From assembly GCA_946803715.1 (NCBI GenBank), contig CAMPET010000026.1, positions 333,495 to 362,978 on the forward strand: a stretch of 29,484 nucleotides of DNA, given 5' to 3'. A program made the position numbers and the translations under genes. The stretch is from Beroe ovata. Lineage: Eukaryota > Ctenophora > Nuda > Beroida > Beroidae. The notes under the pieces were generated by a model that worked only from the letters and a program-made list of their open reading frames with translations, had not been told where the DNA came from and did not search any database. Below are positions 11,701 through 19,249 of this stretch, piece by piece (positions within the stretch are counted from its first letter, which is position 1; every line of letters begins with the position of its first letter).

Positions 11701-14700
11701 TTCGTCACTCTCCAGCTAGAAGTAGATAAAAAGTAAATTAGAAGTGGATTAGACATTGGAAGAGGATTTGACCTAATTCACAACAGGTCCTAAGTCTTTC
11801 ATGGTGATTGAAGGACTGCAATTCAAATATGGATTCGAGTAAAGAAAAGAACGTGCCAAACATTATTGCGCGATTCTCATATCTGAAGGTTTTTATACTT
11901 TTGCTCACAGTCACTGGCTATAACATTTGGACACATATGGGAATTTAACGTCCATTAAGTGTTCCTCAATTATGAATTCAATTACTAATAAATATAGGGC
12001 ATAGTTAACTAATTAACTCCTTACTAAATGCAAATAATTACTTAAATTCTATAATTCTATAAATAATTGATAAATTCTATAAAGCCAGCCAGTCACAACC
12101 CAATTGGCAATTATCGTGCGAAATTATAATTTCGCAATCGCATAATTCACTAGTAATCAGTCTTCGGCTTTATTAAATTTAAGTAATTATTTGCATTTAG
12201 TTAAAAGTTTATTATGCCCTATATTTATTATTAATTGAATTCATAATTGAGGAACACTTCACGGACGTTTAATTTTCATAATTTCCATATGGATAGCCAG
12301 TATGGCACCACGTATAGTGACTAGGGCATCAACCAACACAAAGCACATTGATCGCTTATGCTGTACCATGACGAGGCTCAGACAGCTACGGGTGTCGACT
12401 GTCGACAGTCGCATGGCGTATGGAGAAGGTATGTGTATGGGGAAGGTATGCCTATAGTTGATATGGAATAAATCACAGGAAAAGTGCAACAATTCCTATA
12501 GGTTAAACTTGAGACAAAAGTATTCCCCCTAGCTCCTGCAGGTGCAGGGCATTAATTAACGAAACATGTGTAAATTGGATCATTGAATATAGTCATATTG
12601 GTGATGCATAAGTAGTGGTTATTTCTCATGAACATTGTGTTCAATGCGGACAGAATAAACGCAAAAACAATGGCTCACTGTTGATCTCAGAAATTTTCAT
12701 CGTTTTATGGCCTAGTTGATGATTCTTAAAACACAATGAAATGTTTTTTCCGCGCTGGAAGTGGAACGAAATGAGAAATATTTACTTGTGTTTAAAGTGT
12801 GACTTACTTGGAACGCCTAAACGCATAGTTGATACATATAGCAAAACTCAAAAGATGTCTCCAAAGTATGGCTGAATCTTTCCACTTACTCACAATATGT
12901 TATCCGAAATTGTCCCAATTTCATGGAACTCGTGCAAATGTTGCTTTGTTTTCTGCCATTGTTTGGAATTAACTGTTCGTCCACCTCACTTTGTTCATTT
13001 CTCTATATTCCAACTGGCATTGTTCTCCACCCCCTTTATGCTTTACCGTTATTAAGGCACGAGCCACAAGACCCATACACGGGGGTGTATGTGTGTACTT
13101 TAACGCGTGGCGTGGTGCGCAATGCGCTGTTTCTTCGACTTGTGGCTAATCGAGGATAATGCTGATGCAAAAGTTCGCGCTATGACAAACCCTTTTAGCC
13201 CCCACCCGAGCCATTATTCCAACCCCTGATACAATAGCACACGTTATATCAAGCTGGACGAACATATGGAGGGGGGGCTGGTGTTGAATATGCTGATTCA
13301 GAAGCATTCCCCTCTCCCCTTACTAAATGTCGTGTGATCCTGCTAACCTCTTCATGTATTTGCAGATGCGGGTTGCAGATGAGAAAACATCTCACCTCTG
13401 CTTTGGGACTGATTCTAACTTCGGGAATACTACTGAAATGGTAAGTTTAGAGATGAGATTGAGAATGCTAGGAGTGGGCGCTCTGTCTACACAATGACCC
13501 TGTACGGATCATATCATAAAATGCAATTTCACTTCAAGGAATGTTCCCCATTGTGTTACCATAATAGCACTCGGTGATATGCACTCTGCACAACAAAAAT
13601 GAACAATCACGAAACCACGGGACTATATATATATTATAGCCCAATAGTCTGCAAAAGAAGGCACCGACCCCATCTCCTCTTATCTCAGGCAGTACAGTTC
13701 CAAGGAAAACCGGTGGACAGTGGCGATGTGTCAGCAGCCGGTATCAGCGGTGGAGCGCTACCCCAGCACCAGCTCACACACCATGTAGACACCGCTACTA
13801 CTACAGATGTCATGACAACTGTCATGAAGAGTGATTACAGGTGCGTGATCGGGATCGCACGTTAATTGCACAATGATTGATCACACATCAATGGCCGCGG
13901 ATGTTGTTTCCTGTACACTTCAGCGAGTCAAAATGAATACAAAAAAGTGTAATCTTGAATTTGAACAGTTAATCACTCCGAAAATCCCCACATAGGACAC
14001 TGGACGGTGCAGTCAGAGCTCAACCTAGCCAGGGATCTACACTTGCTAACCACTACTTCCACACCAACAATTCAACACGTGAGTGAACATGAGTGTGCAC
14101 TCTAGTAGTAGTACTGTGTGATAACAGATAGAGAATATCATCCCCCCTCTCCCCTTGACCACGCCCCTCATATCATCCCTCCCTAGTATCCCCTCTCGTC
14201 TTAGTCTTACCACTCCCCTCTTACCACTCTTTTCTTACCACTCTCCTCTTACCACTCTCCTCTTACCACACTCTCCTCTTACCACTCTCCTCTTACCACT
14301 NNNNNNNNNNNNNNNNNNNNNNNNNNNNNNNNNNNNNNNNNNNNNNNNNNNNNNNNNNNNNNNNNNNNNNNNNNNNNNNNNNNNNNNNNNNNNNNNNNNN
14401 NNNNNNNNNNNNNNNNNNNNNNNNNNNNNNNNNNNNNNNNNNNNNNNNNNNNNNNNNNNNNNNNNNNNNNNNNNNNNNNNNNNNNNNNNNNNNNNNNNNN
14501 NNNNNNNNNNNNNNNNNNNNNNNNNNNNNNNNNNNNNNNNNNNNNNNNNNNNNNNNNNNNNNNNNNNNNNNNNNNNNNNNNNNNNNNNNNNNNNNNNNNN
14601 NNNNNNNNNNNNNNNNNNNNNNNNNNNNNNNNNNNNNNNNNNNNNNNNNNNNNNNNNNNNNNNNNNNNNNNNNNNNNNNNNNNNNNNNNNNNNNNNNNNN

Positions 14701-14950
14701 NNNNNNNNNNNNNNNNNNNNNNNNNNNNNNNNNNNNNNNNNNNNCTCCCCTCTTACCACTCTCCTCTTACCACTCTCCTCTTACCACTCTCCCCTCTTAC
14801 CACTCTCCTCCCCACCATCCGGCCCAGCAGAATCCCCTCTTACACCCCCCTCTCTCTTCAGTTACTCCGGGCACAACAACTCAGCATGATTTCACCCACC
14901 CCGTGGATAAACTGAGAGATACTGCATTCCAAACAGTCTCCAGCAAGTAG
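2776..14950 (+). CDS. EF-hand protein with FG-x-D repeats, probable axonemal protein (19 exons, 674 aa)
   Basis: Exons: 2776-2866, 3017-3111, 3589-3681, 3796-3912, 4223-4326, 5413-5529, 5667-5777, 5957-6099, 6203-6391, 6677-6773, 6993-7101, 7487-7567, 7832-7927, 9302-9437, 12382-12428, 13366-13440, 13689-13840, 13996-14078, 14862-14950. All use GT-AG sites with matching phases and sum to 2025 nt, exactly 675 codons ending in TAG. Residues about 286-333 hold an EF-hand pair. Loop 1 (DKNRTGFITYEC) is degenerate, with Cys at position 12; loop 2 (DNNKDGKIDYLE) is canonical. A short motif of the type T/S-H-x-x-F-G-x-D recurs near residues 67-74, 157-164, 383-390 and 551-558, mostly with an aromatic residue 12-13 positions on. 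There is no signal peptide or membrane segment. Repeated short aromatic/Gly motifs plus EF-hands are typical of microtubule inner proteins of cilia (EFHB/CFAP21 and other EF-hand MIPs), but I cannot assign an orthologue. The start is the first ATG of exon 1; an upstream coding exon cannot be excluded. Confidence 0.82.
3112..3588 (+). other. Intron 2 of the EF-hand gene
   Basis: 477 nt between CAG|GTATGC and CTCACAG. AT-rich. No repeat, nested gene or conserved-looking ORF was seen. Confidence 0.7.
4327..5412 (+). other. Intron 5 of the EF-hand gene
   Basis: 1086 nt from a GA|GTGAGT donor to a TTTCAG acceptor. It contains the inverted-repeat element at 4483-4603. The remainder is AT-rich, with a slightly CGCG-rich patch near 5180-5270. 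No exon with matching phases was found in it. Confidence 0.7.
4483..4603. mobile_element. MITE-like imperfect inverted repeat, about 121 bp
   Basis: The left arm, about 4483-4519, has TTTTTGATCACGAGACAGC. The right arm, about 4565-4603, carries the inverted GCTGTCACGTGATCAAAAA and ends in CCCCAGCCCC opposite GGGGAGGAGT. About 30 of 38 positions pair. The loop has a tandem ATCTTCAT...CATTGGT repeat. Length, terminal G-run arms and intronic position suit a small non-autonomous DNA transposon. No clear target duplication was found. Confidence 0.5.
5838..5950. repeat. CA/CACAGA microsatellite in intron 7
   Basis: A CA-dinucleotide tract with interspersed GACACA units and one ambiguous base at 5889. 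It fills most of the 179-nt intron between exons 7 and 8, and the acceptor ATTCAG follows directly. Apparent ORFs here on both strands (His/Thr-rich or Cys/Val-rich) are repeat translations. Confidence 0.95.
5957..6391 (+). CDS. Exons 8-9: EF-hand pair of the 674-aa protein
   Basis: Exon 8 (5957-6099) encodes a lysine/leucine-rich helix and the first loop up to its Gly. Exon 9 (6203-6391) completes loop 1 and carries the whole second EF-hand. In loop 2 the ligand positions D1, N3, D5, D9 and E12 are all present with Gly at 6, so Ca2+ binding is expected. In loop 1 position 5 is Thr and position 12 is Cys, so it has probably lost high-affinity binding and acts structurally. The phase-1 intron splits loop 1 at its invariant Gly. 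Confidence 0.85.
6392..6676 (+). other. Intron 9, purine-rich
   Basis: 285 nt. Its first half (about 6400-6580) is a strongly purine-skewed, degenerate GAGGGAGTTGAGG-like tract on the plus strand. No gene seen. Confidence 0.6.
7102..7486 (+). other. Intron 11 of the EF-hand gene
   Basis: 385 nt between CAG|GTTGCT and TCCCAG. AT-rich, with nothing recognisable. Confidence 0.6.
7751..7825. repeat. Short tandem repeat forming the intron 12 pyrimidine tract
   Basis: Three tandem units of about 24-26 bp, CTG(C/T)TAT(A/G)TCCCTCATATCC plus C-rich linkers, run into the CTGCAG acceptor of exon 13. The repeat serves as the polypyrimidine tract. Confidence 0.8.
8001..8006 (-). promoter_or_regulatory. 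Candidate polyadenylation signal for the nested acidic-protein gene
   Basis: AATAAA on the minus strand (TTTATT on plus), 220 bases beyond the TAA stop at 8226-8228. The spacing suits a 3' end that stays inside the host intron. Confidence 0.4.
8137..8178. repeat. 12-bp tandem repeat, about 3 copies
   Basis: Units of ACACCATGTGTA with single-base variants, in host intron 13 just downstream of the nested minus-strand gene. Confidence 0.75.
8226..8691 (-). CDS. Small secreted acidic protein (2 exons, 112 aa), nested in host intron 13
   Basis: Exon 1 is 8660-8691 and exon 2 is 8226-8532 (minus strand). The GT|GTAAGT donor and GTCACAG acceptor join in phase 2/1 into 113 codons. The N-terminus MLFLLLVSAMVMSNCLSVEA is a good signal peptide, with likely cleavage after an A-L-A just beyond it. 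The mature part is strongly acidic and rich in Asp, Glu, Ser and Met, for example DDISTDDTDDISDDPGS, with no paired-cysteine pattern. A TATA-like TTTATAAGGG lies about 85 bases upstream and an AATAAA 220 bases downstream, so the whole unit fits inside the host intron. A further 31-nt intron near the 3' end (GTGATATG...TTTCAG) is possible and would shorten the tail. I recognise no family. Acidic secreted proteins often bind calcium or mineral, but that is only analogy. Confidence 0.55.
8775..8782 (-). promoter_or_regulatory. TATA-like box of the nested acidic-protein gene
   Basis: TTATAAGG on the minus strand, about 85 bases before the proposed ATG at 8691. A TCACGTGAC E-box lies about 35 bases further upstream (near 8814-8822). 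Together they suggest a compact promoter inside the host intron. Confidence 0.4.
9171..9292. repeat. Long C/T-rich tract before exon 14
   Basis: About 120 bases of nearly pure pyrimidine on the plus strand, made of degenerate CCCCTCCC and TTACCTCC units, lead into the AACACACAG acceptor of exon 14. Simple-sequence DNA used as an extended polypyrimidine tract. Confidence 0.8.
9302..9437 (+). CDS. Exon 14 of the EF-hand gene
   Basis: The acceptor ACACACAG gives phase 0 and the donor CAAG|GTTTGG gives phase 1. It encodes a basic segment containing RGFETKWNHFSNADTIPEQ. All three minus-strand frames are also open for long stretches here, but the phases match the flanking plus-strand exons, so plus-strand coding is preferred. 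Confidence 0.7.
9624..9989 (-). other. Unassigned 122-codon open frame downstream of the lectin-like gene
   Basis: An open frame runs from about 9989 to a good GAG|GTCAGT donor at 9624 on the minus strand. Its composition is protein-like, with scattered Cys and Tyr, for example IYARYISSYYTTTRDQLDS. It is in a different frame from the phase expected after exon 3 of the lectin-like gene. It could be an alternative C-terminal domain reached by a variant splice or hidden by an indel, or chance. I recognise no domain. Confidence 0.25.
9955..11659 (-). CDS. Secreted fucolectin / F5/8 type C-like protein (4 exons, about 185 aa), nested in host intron 14
   Basis: Exons on the minus strand: 11623-11659, 10559-10876, 10110-10271, then 9955-9995 as a likely terminal exon. 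All junctions are phase 1, giving 558 nt and 186 codons. Exon 1 is a signal peptide, MIWLISLALVLTG. The body has hallmarks of a galactose-binding jelly-roll: AIDGDPSTGYTP (the 'A.DG...T.' motif), ISLGFQHVHDIWLVEV, then IYCNGLAGDRVKF and GLLYLAEARFYT, the last strands typical of fucolectin/discoidin domains. Four Cys or fewer suggest one or two disulfides. One domain of about 150 aa fills the mature protein, so it is probably a soluble lectin that binds sugars or cell-surface glycans. The last exon is uncertain: it ends in frame after 13 codons, while another frame stays open to 9624. A TATAAAA lies near 11891-11898. Confidence 0.65.
11055..11420. repeat. Degenerate TGTCCATTG / TGTCCATTGGACA array
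   Basis: More than a dozen copies of TGTCCATTG or its inverse CAATGGACA are spread irregularly over about 365 bp, several fused into the palindrome TGTCCATTGGACA. They lie in intron 1 of the lectin-like gene and in host intron 14. ORFs on both strands here, rich in NGHNGH or SIVSI, are translations of the array. Confidence 0.8.
11891..11900 (-). promoter_or_regulatory. TATA-like box upstream of the lectin-like gene
   Basis: AAGTATAAAA on the minus strand, about 235 bases before the proposed ATG at 11659, implying a 5'UTR of roughly 200 nt. It sits just outside the foldback element that starts at 11913. Confidence 0.3.
11913..12301. mobile_element. 389-bp AT-rich foldback MITE
   Basis: The outer ends are ACTGGCTAT and ATAGCCAGT. 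Inside, arms of roughly 150 bp pair: ACGTCCATTAAGTGTTCCTC with GAGGAACACTTCACGGACGT, and AATATAGGGCATA with TATGCCCTATATTTA. GGCTTTAT and ATAAAGCC flank a short unique centre. There is no coding capacity. Length, near-complete inverted-repeat structure and intronic position are those of a non-autonomous DNA transposon. A target duplication is not clear, so the superfamily is unknown. Confidence 0.8.
12382..12428 (+). CDS. 47-nt exon 15 of the EF-hand gene
   Basis: A small exon between GGCTCAG and GAAG|GTATGT encoding SYGCRLSTVAWRMEK plus a split Asp. Its length (3n+2) converts the phase-1 end of exon 14 to the phase-0 start of exon 16. Without it, exon 16 would be read into an immediate TGA. 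The downstream donor region has a second GGGGAAGGTATG copy 18 bases on. Confidence 0.65.
12429..13365 (+). other. Intron 15 of the EF-hand gene
   Basis: 937 nt, AT-rich in its first half. The ORF at 12923-13159 has no exon-like borders. No repeat or nested gene recognised. Confidence 0.6.
14079..14861 (+). other. Last intron (18) of the EF-hand gene, with assembly gap
   Basis: A C/T-rich intron holding a 14-bp minisatellite interrupted by 444 unknown bases. Its true length is unknown. The donor ACAC|GTGAGT and acceptor CTTCAG are intact. Confidence 0.8.
14206..14811. repeat. 14-bp minisatellite (TTACCACTCTCCTC)n spanning an N gap
   Basis: Tandem copies of a 14-bp unit, with small length variants, are visible at 14206-14300 and 14745-14811. 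Bases 14301-14744 are N, almost certainly more of the same array. The same unit, in the same orientation, recurs at 17981-18139 and 19189-19249. Confidence 0.95.
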
Positions 14951-15081
14951 CTATGATGTGACAGTGACTAATGCCACGTTTTAACTTCAGTTTTAGAGGA
15001 ATTCATATCTGTCCCATTCTCTGCTTTGCATACGGATTGTGGAAACTGTGGATCAATAACTGTCAAGTTATATTGTAGACG

Positions 15082-15087
15082 AATAAA
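15082..15087 (+). promoter_or_regulatory. Polyadenylation signal of the EF-hand gene
   Basis: AATAAA 132 bases after the TAG stop at 14948-14950, in the right place for this gene's 3' end. Confidence 0.6.
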
Positions 15088-15170
15088 TCTCAAAAGTTGT
15101 GCTATTTAAATTCAAATTTTTTGAATGAAACTAATGCTTGAACTTTGAAGTATTCATTTTGAAGTATCAA

Positions 15171-15251
15171 CTTTTAGATTCTGATGATTTACTTTTCTAA
15201 TCATTTGATACTATCAAATGATTAGTTAACTCGATTATCAGCATCTAAAAG
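15171..15251. repeat. 81-bp near-perfect hairpin, intergenic
   Basis: Two 40-base arms around a single base. The inner 14 pairs (CTAATCATTTGATA and its inverse) are perfect and the outer arms CTTTTAGAT(T/G)CTGAT pair with few mismatches. It lies 84 bases beyond the AATAAA of the EF-hand gene. No target duplication was found. It may be a tiny MITE, a transcript 3' hairpin or a small-RNA precursor. Confidence 0.85.
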
Positions 15252-15690
15252 AGAGTTTTATAGAGCGTCGAACTCGTGCAAATCAATTTTTGAAAATATA
15301 TATGAACCACTGCACAAGAGCTATCTCTGTAGTTTTACTTTTGGTTGGATGATGGCGAACTTTTCATTAGAATTTGAGCGATGAATAATTGGCTGAGTCA
15401 CCTTTGCTATGATTCTCAATCCAAAACTAACCTTTCTCTACTTTTAGGATAATTGCATCAGTTAAATGACTTCCAGTGAATGGACGCAGCGCGCGCAGAT
15501 AGTATTCTGCAACTAGCACGTGCGAGACTAAAAGCTACCATGGCAACGCTGTCAAATATAACTGAGTGTGCACGTTTCGTGCTTCAGTTGACATTGTTAA
15601 CACCGTTCTTTCGTTAAACCACTTCAACGTTTAATACTTATCAAAGACAAATTTCAAGTTCATCTTGCAACCTACACGTACACTATCGTT
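15252..15690. other. Intergenic region upstream of the coiled-coil gene
   Basis: About 440 bases between the hairpin and the first ATG of the coiled-coil gene, presumably holding its promoter and 5'UTR. No clear TATA box. GCGCGC and CACGTG-like bits occur near 15487-15525. Confidence 0.5.
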
Positions 15691-17747
15691 ATGGGTAATA
15701 TGAACATCAAAGGATCACTTGCTGATGCTCTCTGCCGAGGTTAGTCCAGTCTGCGTTTTATCAAGTCGGTTAGGTTTCGACTTGCTATAGTCGGGAATGC
15801 AGAGTCAACGATTCAATATTTATTTGTCTGGTTTCATATTTTGTTAAACACCGCCATATCAAAATACTTAAACCGAAATTTTAACCCATAATTTACACTC
15901 AGGGAAACCCTCCCACCTTGACCTAACAGCAGAGAATCCGGAAAAGCTGGATGAGGGGACCGAGAACGAATCCTCGCTGATGAGGGTGGAAAACTGGGTC
16001 CTCAGATCCTGGGTTTTCCAGCTACAGGAAGAGAACAAAAGGCTGAAGAGGCAGACAGTGACAGAAGTAAGAGAGGTTCTCGACAAGAATAGCAGCCGGA
16101 GAGTCCGACAGCTCGAAGTGGTATTAATTATTCATCTGATTATATTCACTGTTTTCATGCAAACTGCAACGCTATTCCACATTCAAAATCAAAATGTGGC
16201 AGACTTTTGTGATTTGATTTTATGAACAACTTAAGAATCATGAGAAGTTGAATTGGAGGACAACATTTTCATTCGATTTCGATTTGATTTGTTTGTCAGA
16301 TTCAGAAGAAGGTTAGTTCTATACTTTATGAGTGATGGCCTCCTACCTCCAGGAAACACGTCAGCTTCGTGAGAAGTTAGTTGCTACAGAAATGGAGCTG
16401 AAGATTCTCAAGAGCAAGCAGCGATCGGAAACGAAGGAAAGGCAGAAAGCTGCAAGCCGGAAGCTGTTGGTCCACCACAACAGGGATCTCACAGAGCAGC
16501 TCGAGAGTGCCCGACAGCTCATACAGGAGCTTCGAGGCATTGGCAAAGTTAGTTTAAGTTAACAAAATTTAAAGTACATATATAACAACAATGTCGTTAT
16601 ATTGCGAAGCTCGTGCCTCAACCAATACCACTCTTATTTCATGATTGACATACGAATATGGAATCTCACAGGTAGCAAAAAATGATGCTGGAATTGAACA
16701 GGAGATGAAAAGCAGTGACAGTAGCACCCTAAGAGCCTGCGAGTCGTTGCCTCTAAGCCAATTTCGAGATCCAAGTTCTGAACTCAGAATTGGCTGCCCC
16801 AGTGCGACTGATAAAGTGCAGACGAACTTCAACGTGGACAACTCCTGGGTTCCATCATATAAGGATCTCAATGAAATATCACAAGAAGCAAACAACTGCT
16901 TGAACGACGACGACTGGTTCTGAATTTGAGGTTTGAGAATGAGAATAACGCAAGCCATAGCGATGCCAAGATCGAAAACCCCTTCACTGAATGATAAGAT
17001 TATGAAATCTCATTGAATCCACTCATCTGCAGGAACCCTGGGAACAGGATGAACACAGCATCCACGACCACCTCCAGCAGAGAAGAGCAAGGCGAAACTC
17101 CCGAACAGCAAGTAGAAAGTTGTGTGTAGCGATGTAGAGGTTTGGTTCTTCACCAGGTCGGGCGAGCAGTATTTCCGGGAGACGGAGTTCTGATCCAGTG
17201 AACAGCCTCAACTTAGAACCAATGAAGATCAAAAACATTTGTGATCCTGCTGAAAGTGAGCAGATGAATCGGCCTCTGATGGTGATGAACGAGGACGGAT
17301 TTACAGGTGTGTACTTTGTGTGAGTGAGTGGTGAGAGAATTTGTTGTGTGTTGAACTTGACTTTCCCATCGAGGCACCAGCCCTGGTGGTTGTTGTAATA
17401 TGCCTAAGTGATTGATATGATACATTGCACGGGAAAAGTATGGCACAAATTGCATTACTATTAGTATTTTCAGATCAATCCTGGGATGTGCTGGCTGCTG
17501 TAAGAGCTACCTCATAATATGTCATGGACCTGTGCAATGATCAAGCAACACTGTTCACTTACTACTGATGCATTGTTGATTGTAGCTGAGCTTGATTTCT
17601 CAATTTGGAATATTATATGGCAAACGAGATGGAATCCGATTTGACGTGGAATCGGGCTCATACTGGAAAGCGATTGCTCTCAGGAAAGCGCTGCTCAAAT
17701 TATACACAAAACCGATGAAGAGACAGAAGAAACATCTGCAATGTTGA
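15691..17747 (+). CDS. Unidentified coiled-coil protein gene (7-8 exons; 3' half uncertain)
   Basis: Exons 15691-15739, 15903-16120, 16353-16547 and 16672-16923 join in phase (1,0,0) and give 237 aa ending in TGA. Residues about 46-89 and 90-150 are long charged helices with heptad-like spacing (WVFQLQEENKRLKRQ; RQLREKLVATEMELKILKSK), followed by a Ser-rich region (FRDPSSELRIGCPSATDKVQ). Further exon-like frames follow: 17033-17306, 17474-17499 and 17586-17747, the last ending in TGA after DGIRFDVESGSYWKAIAL. To connect them, exon 4 must use the donor at 16917 (CTG|GTTCTG) and a 26-nt intron, 17112-17137, must be removed. That model is continuous at 381 codons. Without it, the tail is blocked by TGA at 16921 or TAG at 17135. 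No signal peptide or membrane segment. Its family is unknown to me; the coiled coil suggests a structural or scaffold role. Confidence 0.7.
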
Positions 17748-17980
17748 AACTCTAGCAACACTGAATACGGATACAGATAATAACGGACCATCCGATCATG
17801 CAGATAGCCCTATGAATTGACAGTTGACACGCTTCGACCTTGATATGAGGGAGACAAACTAATCAAAGGAGAAGCAGAATGTGATTGATTGTACAAGTGC
17901 AATAATATGACACCCGATGTGGATGATATGATAATGAAGCCTGATATGTGAAATGTGAATGATATGTGAATGATATGACA
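17748..17980. other. Sequence between the coiled-coil gene tail and the minisatellite
   Basis: AT-rich, with repeated GAATGATATG-like motifs at 17945-17978. No exon seen. Confidence 0.5.
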
Positions 17981-18139
17981 CCTCACCACTCTCCTCTCAC
18001 CACTCTCCCCTCTTACCACTCTCCTCTTACCACTCTCCTCTTACCACTCTCCTCTTACCACTTTCCTCTTACCACTCTCCTCTTACCACTCTCCTCTTAC
18101 CTGTTACCACTCTCTTCTTACCACTCCCTTCTTACACTC
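17981..18139. repeat. 14-bp minisatellite (TTACCACTCTCCTC)n, second locus
   Basis: About eleven tandem units of the same 14-bp repeat as in 14206-14811. It ends at CTTACACTCTTTAAAGGGAAC, where the duplicated block of coiled-coil copy 2 begins. An equivalent array sits at the same point before copy 3. Confidence 0.95.
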
Positions 18140-18569
18140 TTTAAAGGGAACACTGAAAATTCTCAGAAGAAACTGGGTCAAGGTGATCACTGTTAATTCA
18201 CTGAATTTATGAAGGAGCACATTGAATATGAATGCAATGGGCGATCAGTCTCACTTACAATTACTTTAGATTTGTTTTAGTTTAGTTTCATCGATCAATT
18301 GATGCTATTGCTTCATGCGATCCATATTGCAACAGCACCGGCTTTGTAATTTTCGGATCACAACCACATGTATAAAAGTAGCAGAGACGTACGTGGTACG
18401 ATTGTACGAAACACATGCAACTGAAAACCTTGAGACAATGATGGCATATAAACGTGACCGAATGGTTCTTTGAGGTTTGAATGTTACGAAATTCAAGCAG
18501 TGCAGATTCGAGTACTCGAGTAGCATCACATACAACATACACACAGGATGTAGATCATATCACTCTCAG
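18140..18569 (+). repeat. Non-coding part of tandem duplication unit, copy 2
   Basis: This stretch, starting TTTAAAGGGAAC and including GAAGGAGCACATTGAAT, GCTATTGCTTCATGC and AGATTCGAGTACTCGAGTAG, recurs at about 19251-19705 with small indels. It precedes the coiled-coil exon in both units. ORFs on the minus strand here are also duplicated, but they lack exon-like borders and differ by frameshifts. Confidence 0.85.
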
Positions 18570-19187
18570 GGAAACCCTCGCACCAAACAGCAGAGAATCC
18601 GGAAAAGCTGGATGAGGAGAACGAATCCTCGCTGTTGAGGGTGGAAAACTGGGTCCTCAGATCCTGGGTTTTCCAGCTCCAGGAAGAAAACAGAAGGCTC
18701 AAGAGGCAGACAATAACAGAAGTGAGAGAGGTTCTCGACAAGAATAGCAGCCGGAGAGTCCGACAGCTCGAAATGGTATTAATTTTATCTGATTATATTT
18801 ACTGTTTTCATGCAAACTGCAGCGATATTCCACATTCAAAATGTGGCAGACTTTTTCATGTGTTGGAGCAGCATGATTCTTGTAGCAACCATAACAACTT
18901 GAACTGAATCATGTGATTGTGAAGTTGTAGGACAGCATTTTCATAATTTGATTGGTTTGTCCGATGAAGGTAACATTTCATGGCCTCAATCCTCATAACT
19001 CCAGGAAACACGTCAGCTTCGTGAGAAGTTAGCTGCTACAGAAATGGAGCTGAAGATTCTAAAGAGCAAGCAGCAATCAGAAAAGAAAGGAAGACAGAAA
19101 GCTGCAAGCCGGAAGCTGTTGGTTCAACACAACAGGGATCTGTCAGAACAGTGTTATGGTCCCTGGTACTATACTTATAGTTCAAGT
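18570..19187 (+). pseudogene. Partial tandem copy 2 of the coiled-coil exons
   Basis: 18570-18775 matches exon 2 of the intact gene with the same acceptor and phase. It differs by a loss of about four residues near the N-side and several substitutions (QLQEENRRLKRQTITEVREV). 19005 onward matches exon 3 (ETRQLREKLAATEMELKILK) but stops matching after DLSEQ at about 19150, running into a short unrelated stretch and a single N at 19188. There is no counterpart of the ATG exon or the Ser-rich exon. This is probably a truncated copy, although its splice sites are intact and the exons could serve as alternative cassettes. Confidence 0.75.
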
Positions 19188-19188
19188 N

Positions 19189-19249
19189 ACCACTCTCCTC
19201 TTACCGCTCTCCTCTTACCACTCTCCTCTTACCACTCTCCTCTTACACT
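19189..19249. repeat. 14-bp minisatellite, third locus
   Basis: About four units of the 14-bp repeat directly after the N at 19188 and directly before the second copy of the TTTAAAGGGAAC block. The N marks an unresolved join, so array length and neighbouring order are uncertain. Confidence 0.9.

Noticed and set aside
15691-15708. Possible N-myristoylation signal (MGNMNI) on the coiled-coil protein
   Set aside because: Gly2 is present, but Ile at position 6 does not fit the usual Ser/Thr/small-residue preference.
18288-18544. Duplicated minus-strand ORFs, also near 19429-19656
   Set aside because: Frames are not maintained between copies (indels), and no splice or start context was found. 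They lie in the non-coding part of the tandem unit.
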